Positions 14,900 through 22,972 of a stretch of 64,000 nt of DNA are shown one piece after another. Origin of the DNA: Butyricicoccus pullicaecorum (GTDB lineage Bacteria; Bacillota; Clostridia; Oscillospirales; Butyricicoccaceae); assembly GCA_018366195.1 (NCBI GenBank), contig JAGZIN010000001.1, forward strand, positions 1-64,000. The letters are read 5' to 3'. Made by a program: the position numbers and the translations under genes. The notes beneath the pieces were generated by a model. That model did no database searches. It saw only the letters and a list, made by a program, of their open reading frames with translations, and was not told where the DNA came from. Positions within the stretch are counted from its first letter, which is position 1. Each line of letters begins with the position of its first letter.

Positions 14900-16714
14900 A
14901 TGGTTAGAAATGATTTAAGAAATATTGCAATTATTGCACACGTTGACCACGGTAAAACAACACTGGTTGACCAGATGCTCAAACAGGCAGGCACATTCCG
15001 TGAGAATCAGGTTGTTGAGGAACGTGTGATGGACTCAAATGCCATTGAGCGCGAGCGTGGTATCACAATCCTTGCGAAAAATACATCGGTGCGTTATCGA
15101 GATACAAAAATTAATATTGTAGATACGCCCGGGCATGCTGATTTCTCGGGTGAGGTAGAGCGTATCCTGAAGATGGTGGACGGCGTCATTTTGCTGGTCG
15201 ATTCCGCAGAGGGTCCCATGCCTCAGACCCGTTTTGTTTTGCAGAAAGCACTGGAGTTCGGTCATAAAATCATTATTGTAATCAATAAGATAGACCGACC
15301 AGATGCACGCCTGAATGAGGTCGGCGATGAAGTGCTGGAGCTGCTCTTGAACCTAGATGCAAATGATGAGCAGCTGGATAGTCCAATCATTTATTGCTCC
15401 GGACGTGATGGTACGGCATCTATGTCACCGAATACACCGGGCACCGACTTGATTCCGCTGTTCGACCAGATTTTGGAGCATATTCCGGCACCGGAAGTAG
15501 ATATGGACGGCGATATGCAGATGCTGGTATCCTCGATTGACTACAATGAGTATGTTGGACGCATTGGGATTGGACGGATTGAACGCGGCTGTATGAAGGT
15601 TGGGCAGCCGGTAACGGTTGCAGACTATCATGACCGTGTCAAGCCATATAACGGCAAGATTGTGACTCTATACACCATTGAGGGGCTGGCGCGCACTCCA
15701 GTGGATACTTGCAGTGCCGGTGATATTGTATGTTTCTCTGGTATTGAAAATATTACCATTGGAGAGACTCTGTGTGCTCAGAGCAATGTAGAGCCGCTTC
15801 CGTTCGTTAAGATTTCTGAGCCGACAGTTGAAATGTACTTTATGGTCAATGACAGCCCGTTTGCGGGGAAGGACGGTAAGTTCGTAACCTCCCGTCATCT
15901 GCGTGAGCGCCTGTTCCGTGAACTGCTGAAAGATGTTTCTCTGCGCGTGAGCGAGACCGATACCACAGATGCGTTCTGTGTTTCGGGTCGTGGTGAAATG
16001 CATCTGTCCATTTTAATTGAAAATCTGCGCCGTGAAGGCTATGAATTCCAAGTGGGTGCACCCAAGGCTCTCATGAAGGAAATTGATGGTGTCAAGTGTG
16101 AGCCAATCGAACGCATGATTGCAGACGTTCCGCAGGACGCGCTTGGTTCTGTCATGGAAAAAATGGGCTCCCGAAAGGGGGAGCTGGTTACGATGAACCC
16201 CAAGGGAGATCGCATGCGCGTCGAATTCCTGATACCGGCACGTGGACTGTTTGGATATCGCAATGAGTTCCTCACCGATACCAAGGGTGAGGGCGTCCTG
16301 TCCTCCGTATTCCACTCCTATCAGCCATATAAGGGGGAAATCCAGAAGCGCAGCCAAGGCAGCCTGATTGCCTTTGAGACGGGTGAGGCGATTACCTATG
16401 GTTTGTACAATGCACAGGAGCGCGGCACACTGTTTATTGGCGCCGGTACACCGGTATATGAAGGTATGGTTGTCGGCGCTACCCCAAAAAGTGAGGATAT
16501 CTCGGTCAATGTTTGCAAGAAGAAGCAGCTCACCAATACCCGTGCATCAGGCTCAGATGATGCGCTGCGTCTCGTTCCGCCCCGTCAGATGTCCATTGAG
16601 GCGGCACTGGAATTCCTTGCAGATGATGAATTGCTTGAGGTGACTCCAAATAATCTGCGTATCCGCAAGAAGATTCTGTCCAATCAGCTTCGCATGAAGA
16701 AGAATCACGGATAA
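14900..16714 (+). CDS. typA: Ribosome-associated translational GTPase TypA/BipA
   Basis: A 604-residue elongation-factor-like GTPase. G1 is AHVDHGKTT, the switch I region RERGITI, G3 DTPGH and G4 NKID. EF-G-like domains II, III and V and the TypA-specific C-terminal domain (DELLEVTPNNLRIRKKIL) follow. It binds 70S ribosomes and assists large-subunit assembly under cold or stress. The ATG at 14900 has GAGGAGG upstream, and a TATAAT at 14849-14854 may be the -10 element; no clear -35 was found. ridA follows after 69 bases with no terminator, so the two may share a transcript. Confidence 0.97.
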   Translation: MVRNDLRNIAIIAHVDHGKTTLVDQMLKQAGTFRENQVVEERVMDSNAIERERGITILAKNTSVRYRDTKINIVDTPGHADFSGEVERILKMVDGVILLVDSAEGPMPQTRFVLQKALEFGHKIIIVINKIDRPDARLNEVGDEVLELLLNLDANDEQLDSPIIYCSGRDGTASMSPNTPGTDLIPLFDQILEHIPAPEVDMDGDMQMLVSSIDYNEYVGRIGIGRIERGCMKVGQPVTVADYHDRVKPYNGKIVTLYTIEGLARTPVDTCSAGDIVCFSGIENITIGETLCAQSNVEPLPFVKISEPTVEMYFMVNDSPFAGKDGKFVTSRHLRERLFRELLKDVSLRVSETDTTDAFCVSGRGEMHLSILIENLRREGYEFQVGAPKALMKEIDGVKCEPIERMIADVPQDALGSVMEKMGSRKGELVTMNPKGDRMRVEFLIPARGLFGYRNEFLTDTKGEGVLSSVFHSYQPYKGEIQKRSQGSLIAFETGEAITYGLYNAQERGTLFIGAGTPVYEGMVVGATPKSEDISVNVCKKKQLTNTRASGSDDALRLVPPRQMSIEAALEFLADDELLEVTPNNLRIRKKILSNQLRMKKNHG

Positions 16715-16783
16715 TTGCAGATATTCCGATTGACAGAACAGATTTGATGTAACATCATACATCAGAGAAAGGAAGTATGAACA

Positions 16784-17164
16784 ATGAAAAAAAAGGTTTT
16801 GAACTCTGCATTTGCACCGGCTGCAATCGGCCCGTATTCGCAGGCAATTGAAACAGATGGTTTTATTTTTACCTCTGGTCAGATTCCGATTGACTATAAG
16901 ACAGGCAAAATTGAAGGCACCACCATTGAGGAGCAGGCGGAGCAGGTGATGCAGAATCTCAAGCATGTGCTGGCAGAAGGCGGCGTTGGTATGGACCGCG
17001 TGATTAAGACAACCTGTTATCTGGCTGACCTTGCGGATTTTGCTGCATTTAATGAAGTATATGGAAAATATTTTCCAGAATCCGCACCGGCACGTTCCTG
17101 CTTTGCGGTTGCAGGTCTGCCGATGGGCGCAAAGCTCGAGGTAGAGTGTGTTGCAGTGAAGTAA
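16784..17164 (+). CDS. ridA: RidA family enamine/imine deaminase
   Basis: A 126-residue YjgF/YER057c/UK114 protein that hydrolyses reactive 2-aminoacrylate and other enamines released by PLP enzymes. The family landmarks are APAAIGPYSQAI, FTSGQIPID and the active-site region PARSCFAV with the conserved Arg, then LPMGAKLEVECVAV. The length is typical. A ribosome binding site (GAAAGGAAG) precedes ATG 16784. A strong terminator follows. Confidence 0.95.
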   Translation: MKKKVLNSAFAPAAIGPYSQAIETDGFIFTSGQIPIDYKTGKIEGTTIEEQAEQVMQNLKHVLAEGGVGMDRVIKTTCYLADLADFAAFNEVYGKYFPESAPARSCFAVAGLPMGAKLEVECVAVK

Positions 17165-17177
17165 ATGAAGATATGAG

Positions 17178-17213
17178 AAAAGCGGCTGACCCATTTCGGG
17201 GTCAGCCGCTTTG
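17178..17213 (+). terminator. ridA / DUF2262 bidirectional terminator
   Basis: AAAGCGGCTGACCC and GGGGTCAGCCGCTTT form a 14-15 bp stem. Flanking A and T allow action on both strands; the leftward DUF2262 gene ends 4 bases to the right. Confidence 0.85.
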
Positions 17214-17216
17214 GTA

Positions 17217-18050
17217 TTATCCAGCAATGACTGCATCTGAGAATCCGTCCGTTAGATGACCAGAAACAAGAATCACGTGTCCCCAGAAGAGGTCATCGTC
17301 ATCATAATAAAGTTCAAATGCACCATCTTGTGAACAAATAGAAATTTCACGAATCGAGATACGTGCTGCAAATTCGTCTTCTGTAATGTCGGAGCTATCC
17401 TCAGCCTCGTCGTCTTGCCAGTCATTGGCACATTCTGTTAATACAGATGCAGCAAATCGACGTGCCTTTTGATCCCAGTCGGTGTCGTCTGTCAGCAAGC
17501 TTTGCAAGGTGTTTCGGGCAGCATCTGCTGTTTGCGATGCGTCTGCTTCAAGATATATGAGACAGTCCTTGCCTGCCCATTTGCCTTCACCGCAGAATAG
17601 ATGGAGTGATTTATCCAGCACCAGTGGGGAGCACCCGCAGACTTCCAACAGCACAGGCGTTTGATATGCGGTAAGCAGCTGCGTGAGCTGAGGGTCTTGA
17701 CAATCACGTTCCAAAACTTCGACAACACAAAGAGATCTGCCTTGTGGAAGCTGTGATGTGGGCAGAGATTCCCGCACCCGCAGACGATAAATGGAAAGGC
17801 TTTGCAAATCAAAGATTTGCTCTTTGGTTTGCCGTTCCGTTTCGGTGAGCTGCCAGCAAAGCTGACAGGCATCTGTGCAAAGCTGTCCGCTGCTCAGGTC
17901 GATGATGCCGAGTGTGGGAAAGGTCATCTCCCATAATGTGCTGCTGCCGGCTCTGCCACAGCCACCATATTCTTGTGTCAGCGCGAGGATTTCTTTGGAT
18001 TCCGGCGAAAATCGAGAAAAAAATAAGGCGCGTTCCTGTTGCTCTCCCAT
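17217..18050 (-). CDS. DUF2262 domain protein
   Basis: A 277-residue soluble protein. The C-terminal part (about residues 170-277) fits DUF2262: ARNTLQSLLTDDTDWDQKA, then FAARISIREISICSQDGAFE, and the hallmark ending LYYDDDDLFWGHVILVSGH. The N-terminal 165 residues are not recognised and contain seven or more cysteines (GRAGSSTLWEMTF, LCTDACQLCWQL, LLEVCGCSPLVL). No catalytic residues can be assigned. It lies 6 bases downstream of the DUF4364 gene and is probably co-transcribed with it. Confidence 0.8.
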   Translation of the reverse strand: MGEQQERALFFSRFSPESKEILALTQEYGGCGRAGSSTLWEMTFPTLGIIDLSSGQLCTDACQLCWQLTETERQTKEQIFDLQSLSIYRLRVRESLPTSQLPQGRSLCVVEVLERDCQDPQLTQLLTAYQTPVLLEVCGCSPLVLDKSLHLFCGEGKWAGKDCLIYLEADASQTADAARNTLQSLLTDDTDWDQKARRFAASVLTECANDWQDDEAEDSSDITEDEFAARISIREISICSQDGAFELYYDDDDLFWGHVILVSGHLTDGFSDAVIAG

Positions 18051-18056
18051 GAGGAT

Positions 18057-18599
18057 TCAGTTTCCTTTCGTGTCATAATCGTTGGTCATGGCGTGCAGAA
18101 TCGTTTGATAAATTTCTTCTGCATGCGCTCGGAATGTTTTTTCCAGCAGAGAAGCCTGCTCAGCGCTTGCAGCGTGCAGCTCAAGAGAAAAGACTTCGTC
18201 AATGCCCATCTGGACTAAAAAATCATGCGTATGCTGTTGCTCGGTATGGGTGAGAATCACAGCATCGCGATGTGCCTGCCGCACAACGCGCAGTGCGGAG
18301 CGCTGTGCAGATTCTCGAACGGTGTAGGGCAGACGGTGATGGAAGGCGGCAAGTGCTTCATGCCCCTTGTCGCTGATGGTATAGGTGGTATCCAGACAAG
18401 GGTCTGCAATGGAGAGATGACCGGTTTCTACCAGCTCATCAAACGCCTCCTTGAATTCAAACCAGCCAAATCCATCATCACACCATGTACAGACATCAAG
18501 CAGAATTTCAAAGGTTGCAGGCTCTGGCAGATAACACAATGCATATAGAATGAGGAATTTAATATCTTCTTTGGTTTTGATAAATCCATAACGTGCCAT
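18057..18599 (-). CDS. DUF4364 winged-helix protein
   Basis: A 180-residue protein of the clostridial DUF4364 family. The start FIKTKEDIKFLILYALCYL and the segment TYTISDKGHEALAAFHHRLP give a winged-helix-like N-terminal half (about residues 1-95); the C-terminal half is helical and basic/acidic mixed. The family is thought to be regulatory, but no target is known. ATG 18599 has GAGGAGGGA upstream. A leftward promoter TTCCCC-N17-TATACT is possible near 18640-18670. Confidence 0.8.
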   Translation of the reverse strand: MARYGFIKTKEDIKFLILYALCYLPEPATFEILLDVCTWCDDGFGWFEFKEAFDELVETGHLSIADPCLDTTYTISDKGHEALAAFHHRLPYTVRESAQRSALRVVRQAHRDAVILTHTEQQHTHDFLVQMGIDEVFSLELHAASAEQASLLEKTFRAHAEEIYQTILHAMTNDYDTKGN

Positions 18600-18702
18600 G
18601 GACTCCCTCCTCGTTTTGGGAATGATATACGCTTATAGTATAGCACGTTTTTGGGAGCAGGGGAACGGGCAGACTTACAAAAAATAGGTGCAGAAAAAAC
18701 GG

Positions 18703-18732
18703 TTGCAAACAGACGTTTGTGTATGCTATGAT
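18703..18732 (+). promoter_or_regulatory. Promoter of the radC-uvrB-uvrA operon
   Basis: TTGCAA (18703-18708), an 18-base spacer and TATGAT (18727-18732), upstream of the GNAT gene. The LexA-like box covers the -35 and the spacer. Confidence 0.6.
18706..18719 (+). promoter_or_regulatory. LexA/DinR box (SOS operator)
   Basis: CAAACAGACGTTTG matches the Gram-positive LexA (DinR) consensus CGAACRNRYGTTYG in 13 of 14 positions; the only change is G to A at position 2. It overlaps the promoter of a gene train containing uvrB and uvrA, which are SOS genes in Bacillus. LexA repression is inferred. Confidence 0.65.
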
Positions 18733-18774
18733 GAATAATAGATATCAAATAGACGGAATAGGGAGAAGAATGTT

Positions 18775-19410
18775 ATGATTACGATAGAGCCGGCAGATTC
18801 ATCAGACGCAAAAGAAATGCTTGCAATTTATCGCTATTATGTTACAGATACAACGGTTTCCAGCGAGTATGAACCGCCTTCCCTAGAGGTGTTTCAAGAA
18901 CGGATTCGAACCTATACTGCAAAGCTTCCATGGCTGATTTGCCGACTGAATGGCAAAGCGGTGGGGTATGGCTATGCTTCTCCCCATCGCTCACGTGCAG
19001 GATATCAATGGTCTGTGGAAACCTCAATTTATGTTGCACCGGAATTTCAGCGACATGGGATTGCGGGAGCCTTGTATCGTTCCTTGTTTTCGCTCTTGGT
19101 ACGGCAGGGGTATTATAATATTTTTGTGGGGATTACCTCTCCCAATGAGAAAAGCATTAAATTCCATACTGCAATGGGATTCGTGATTTCAGGCGCATAC
19201 CAAAATAGTATGTATAAATTTGGAGCATGGAGAGATGTTATCTGGATGGCAAAGAGTCTGCGTCCGCATGAGGTGGCGCCGGTGCCAACAGTACCCTTTC
19301 CTGAAATTGCACAGGAGGCACAGACGGAGGCTGTGCTGCTGTCACAAGCGCAGACGGTAAAACCATTTGACATGGGAGCGGGGTGCGAAGATGACAAGAA
19401 AACAGGCTGA
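18775..19410 (+). CDS. GNAT N-acetyltransferase, phosphinothricin-acetyltransferase-like
   Basis: A 211-residue GCN5-related acetyltransferase. Residues 1-165 follow the PAT/MnaT pattern: IEPADSSDAKEMLAIYRYYV, the strand WSVETSIYVAPEFQRHGIAGALY with the acetyl-CoA loop (Q/R-x-x-G-x-A), and NEKSIKFHTAMGFVISGAYQNSMYKFG. Such enzymes acetylate small amines or amino acid analogues. The last 45 residues are a low-complexity tail without similarity I recognise. It is the first gene of the putative SOS operon; its 3' end overlaps radC by 20 bases. Confidence 0.85.
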   Translation: MITIEPADSSDAKEMLAIYRYYVTDTTVSSEYEPPSLEVFQERIRTYTAKLPWLICRLNGKAVGYGYASPHRSRAGYQWSVETSIYVAPEFQRHGIAGALYRSLFSLLVRQGYYNIFVGITSPNEKSIKFHTAMGFVISGAYQNSMYKFGAWRDVIWMAKSLRPHEVAPVPTVPFPEIAQEAQTEAVLLSQAQTVKPFDMGAGCEDDKKTG

Positions 19411-20110
19411 ACAGGCGCGCTTAGATGCAGCAGAGCATGAAGACCATCGCTCTCGTATGCGTGCCCGTATGGTGCGGCAGGGTTTTGACAGCTTGGAGCC
19501 GCATGAAGCGCTGGAGGTGCTCTTGTATTATGTCGTGCCGCGGCGAGATGTCAATCCGCTGGCACACCGGCTGCTGCGTACCTTTGGCGGATATCATCGT
19601 GTTTTTGAAGCGACCATCGAAGAGTTGAAAAAGGTAGATGGTGTAGGAGATAAGGTAGCACTCTATTTATATACATTGGGTGCGCATGAGAGACGGTGCG
19701 ACCATAGCAGGGTGGTGCAAAATGGGAAAACCTTACAGCTCAATACCATTGCCCGTATGGCGGATTATTTGCGGCCGCAGTTTAAGGGGCTTCGGGAGGA
19801 AGCATCGGTTCTGCTTTGTCTGGACGCGTCAAGACGTCCCATTAGCTGTGATGTTTTGGGTGTGGGTTCGGTCAATACAAGCGAAGTGAGTATTCAGAAA
19901 ATCAATGCGCTTGCTGTGCGGCATCATGCAGCGGTCACGGTGCTGGCGCACAACCACCCGCGTGGTGCAGCAATCCCATCACAGGAGGATATTGAGACAA
20001 CCTTACAATTGCGTGTCCTGCTTTCTGGTGTTGGTGTGGAGCTGATTGAGCATTTGATTTTTGGAGAGCACGATTTTGTATCCCTTGCAGAAAGCGGATT
20101 TTTTGGATAG
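19391..20110 (+). CDS. radC: RadC family JAB-domain protein
   Basis: A 239-residue RadC (DUF2466) protein. The N-terminal helix-hairpin-helix region (RMVRQGFDSLEPHEALEVLL, VDGVGDKVALYL) is followed by the JAMM metal-binding core: His187 and His189 in HNHPRGAAIPSQED, with Ser197 and Asp200, and an upstream Glu in TSEVSIQKINALAVRH-like context. The enzymatic role of RadC is still uncertain; an earlier recombination-repair assignment was withdrawn. The start ATG 19391 lies inside the GNAT gene. Placement directly before uvrB suggests shared expression under DNA damage. Confidence 0.92.
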   Translation: MTRKQAEQARLDAAEHEDHRSRMRARMVRQGFDSLEPHEALEVLLYYVVPRRDVNPLAHRLLRTFGGYHRVFEATIEELKKVDGVGDKVALYLYTLGAHERRCDHSRVVQNGKTLQLNTIARMADYLRPQFKGLREEASVLLCLDASRRPISCDVLGVGSVNTSEVSIQKINALAVRHHAAVTVLAHNHPRGAAIPSQEDIETTLQLRVLLSGVGVELIEHLIFGEHDFVSLAESGFFG

Positions 20111-20136
20111 CAGACGGAGATCAGGAGGTGTGACTG

Positions 20137-22095
20137 ATGCCTAAATTTCAGATAGTGAGTGCGTATCAGATGGCGGGAGATCAGCCCGCAGCGGTAGAGG
20201 CATTGTCCGCGGGCGTGGAAAACGGACTGACAGAGCAGACTCTGCTTGGGGTTACGGGTTCCGGAAAAACCTTCACCATGGCGAATATCATTGAAAAAAC
20301 CCAGCGCCCTACACTGGTGCTGGCACATAATAAAACCTTGGCGGCACAGCTTTGTTCAGAACTGCGTGAATTTTTTCCCAATAATGCAGTTGAATTTTTT
20401 GTGAGTTATTATGACTATTATCAGCCGGAAGCCTATATTGCATCGACGGATACCTATATTGAAAAGGATTCAGCAATCAATGATGAAATTGACCGGCTGC
20501 GCCACTCGGCAACGAGCGCACTCTTTGAGCGGGAAGATGTGATTATTGTGGCATCTGTTTCCTGTATCTACTCCCTCGGCGACCCGATTGATTATAAGAA
20601 TATGGTGATTTCTCTGCGCCCGGGTATGGAGAAAAATCGTGATGATTTCCTGCGTAAGCTCATTGAAATTCAATATGAGCGTAATGATGTTGCATTTGAG
20701 CGCAATCGCTTTCGCGTGCGTGGTGACGTTGTGGAAATTTGGCCTGCCTATGCAGAGAGTCTGGCGTTCCGTGTGGAATTTTTTGGAGATGAAATTGATA
20801 GATTGTGTGAAATCAATCCATTGACCGGAGTCCCAATCCGTGATGTGCAGCATGTTGCGATTTATCCCGCAAGCCATTATGTCACGACAAAAGAAAAGCT
20901 GGAGCGTGCGATTCATGTGCTGGAGGAGGAGCTTGACGAGCGGGTGAAATGGTTTGAAGCGCACGGCAAGCTGGTGGAGGCACAGCGCATTGCACAGCGT
21001 ACACGATATGATATTGAAATGATGCAGGAAATTGGATTTTGCAGCGGCATTGAAAATTATTCTCGTGTGATTTCCGGACGTGCGCCGGGTTCAGCACCCT
21101 GTACGCTGCTCGACTACTTCCCGAAGGATTTCCTGCTGATTGTAGATGAGAGTCATGTTACCTTGCCGCAGGTACGTGCCATGTATCACGGCGATTTTGC
21201 GCGTAAAACAAGCCTGATTGAGAATGGCTTCCGTCTGCCCTCTGCGCTGGACAACCGTCCGTTGAACTTTGAGGAGTTCAATGCACGCATCAATCAGGTC
21301 ATTTATGTCTCTGCAACACCGGGAGATTATGAGAAGGAGCGTTCCGGTCAGATTGTGGAACAGGTCATTCGCCCAACCGGATTGTTGGACCCGTTGATTG
21401 AGGTGCGTCCGGTAGAGGGGCAAATTGATGATTTGTTGAGCGAAATCCATACGGTGACAGCGCGTGGAGAACGTGTGCTGGTAACAACCCTGACAAAGAA
21501 AATGGCAGAGGATTTGACCAGTTATCTGGAAAATGTAGGTGTGCGGGTGCGCTATCTGCACCATGATGTCAAGACCATTGAGAGAATGGAGCTGATTCGG
21601 GATTTGCGCCTTGGATTGTATGACGTTCTGGTAGGCATCAACCTGCTGCGGGAGGGATTGGATTTGCCCGAGGTATCTCGAGTCGCTATTTTAGATGCAG
21701 ATAAGGAGGGGTTCCTGCGCTCGGAAACCTCACTCATTCAGACAATTGGCAGAGCAGCGCGCAATGCGGACGGGCGCGTGGTGATGTATGCAGATACCAT
21801 GACCAAATCTATGCGATGTGCGATTGATGAGACAGCACGTCGCCGTGAAAAGCAGATGGCATTCAATGCGGCGCATGGCATCATACCCAGAACAATACAA
21901 AAAAATGTGCATGAAATCATTGAAATCTCGAGTGAGAGCCGGACACCGAAGAAAAAGCGCATGAGCAAGAGTGAACGGAATGTCGAGATTGCACGGCTGA
22001 CCCGACAAATGAAGGAGGCTGCAAAGCTGCTTGAGTTTGAGCTGGCAGCACAATTGCGTGATGAGATTCAGACACTCCAAAGCGGCATGGAATAA
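20137..22095 (+). CDS. uvrB: Excinuclease ABC subunit B
   Basis: A 652-residue UvrB, the damage-verification helicase of nucleotide excision repair. Walker A is GVTGSGKT (residues 38-45), the beta-hairpin region is YYDYYQPEAYIASTDTYIEKD (about 91-111), DESH provides the Walker B (VDESHVTLPQ), and helicase motifs V/VI read GINLLREGLDLPEV and QTIGRAARN. The C-terminal UVR motif that binds UvrC is present (IARLTRQMKEAAKLLEFELA). Full length. It begins 26 bases after radC with GGAGGTG upstream. Confidence 0.98.
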   Translation: MPKFQIVSAYQMAGDQPAAVEALSAGVENGLTEQTLLGVTGSGKTFTMANIIEKTQRPTLVLAHNKTLAAQLCSELREFFPNNAVEFFVSYYDYYQPEAYIASTDTYIEKDSAINDEIDRLRHSATSALFEREDVIIVASVSCIYSLGDPIDYKNMVISLRPGMEKNRDDFLRKLIEIQYERNDVAFERNRFRVRGDVVEIWPAYAESLAFRVEFFGDEIDRLCEINPLTGVPIRDVQHVAIYPASHYVTTKEKLERAIHVLEEELDERVKWFEAHGKLVEAQRIAQRTRYDIEMMQEIGFCSGIENYSRVISGRAPGSAPCTLLDYFPKDFLLIVDESHVTLPQVRAMYHGDFARKTSLIENGFRLPSALDNRPLNFEEFNARINQVIYVSATPGDYEKERSGQIVEQVIRPTGLLDPLIEVRPVEGQIDDLLSEIHTVTARGERVLVTTLTKKMAEDLTSYLENVGVRVRYLHHDVKTIERMELIRDLRLGLYDVLVGINLLREGLDLPEVSRVAILDADKEGFLRSETSLIQTIGRAARNADGRVVMYADTMTKSMRCAIDETARRREKQMAFNAAHGIIPRTIQKNVHEIIEISSESRTPKKKRMSKSERNVEIARLTRQMKEAAKLLEFELAAQLRDEIQTLQSGME

Positions 22096-22131
22096 AGAGA
22101 GACGATGTGGAGCATCATGGAGGACAAGAGA

Positions 22132-22944
22132 ATGAAGAAAGTTTATGCAATGTATTGGAGTGCCACCGGAACAACGAAAAAAGTGGTGTCTGCAATTGCG
22201 CAGACCTTGGCAAAGCTTGCAGAGCGACCCTGTGAAATCATAGATTTTACCCAACCGGCTGCACGTGAGTCGGCGCCTTGTTTTGCAGAACAGGATATTG
22301 TGGTTTTTGGCACGCCAGTCTATGCAGGGCGCGTGCCAAATGTGCTGCTCAAATATTTGCAGACCATACAGGGGAGTGGTGCGTATGCAGTGCCTGTGGT
22401 TTTGTTCGGCAATCGTAATTTTGATGATGGGCTGATTGAGCTGCGAAATCTGCTCGAAGCAGATGGCTTCCATACAATAGCGGGCGGAGCTTTTGTGGGA
22501 GAGCATGCATTTTCCAAAACGCTGGGTGTGGGCAGACCGGACGCGGCAGATTTACAGGAGGCACAGGAGTTTGCACATGCAATCTGGAGCGCCATGCAGC
22601 AGGGTGCGTATCATACACCGGTGCAGGTGGCAGGCCATGACCCGATTCGTCCTTACTATACGCCAAGAGATCGAGCGGGCAATCCCATCAATATCCTCAA
22701 GGTGAAGCCGAAAACGCATGAGGCGCTTTGCGATGGCTGCGGAGTCTGTGTGCGGGTCTGTCCGATGGGTTCGATTGATGCCGAAAATCCATCTTTGGTT
22801 CCGGGGATTTGTATTAAATGCTGTGCATGCGTTAAGAAATGCCCAACTGGGGCAAAATATTATGATGATGCAGGATATCTGTATCATAAGGAGGAATTGG
22901 AGCTTGCGTATGAGCGCCGCGCATCAAACGCGACCTTTGTGTAA
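22132..22944 (+). CDS. EFR1-type flavodoxin-ferredoxin fusion
   Basis: A 270-residue protein with an N-terminal flavodoxin-like domain (YWSATGTTKKVV binding loop, FGTPVYAGRVP, LFGNRNFDDGL) and two C-terminal 4Fe-4S motifs: CDGCGVCVRVCP near 206-217 and CIKCCACVKKCP near 235-246. EFR1 proteins are clostridial electron carriers of unknown partner. ATG 22132 is chosen because GGAGG lies 9 bases upstream; an earlier in-frame ATG at 22105 has no such site. It sits between uvrB and uvrA with 36- and 28-base gaps and so belongs to the same transcript; a repair role is not established. Confidence 0.88.
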   Translation: MKKVYAMYWSATGTTKKVVSAIAQTLAKLAERPCEIIDFTQPAARESAPCFAEQDIVVFGTPVYAGRVPNVLLKYLQTIQGSGAYAVPVVLFGNRNFDDGLIELRNLLEADGFHTIAGGAFVGEHAFSKTLGVGRPDAADLQEAQEFAHAIWSAMQQGAYHTPVQVAGHDPIRPYYTPRDRAGNPINILKVKPKTHEALCDGCGVCVRVCPMGSIDAENPSLVPGICIKCCACVKKCPTGAKYYDDAGYLYHKEELELAYERRASNATFV

Positions 22945-22972
22945 GCCCTTGAATTTATCGAAAGGATTCTAA

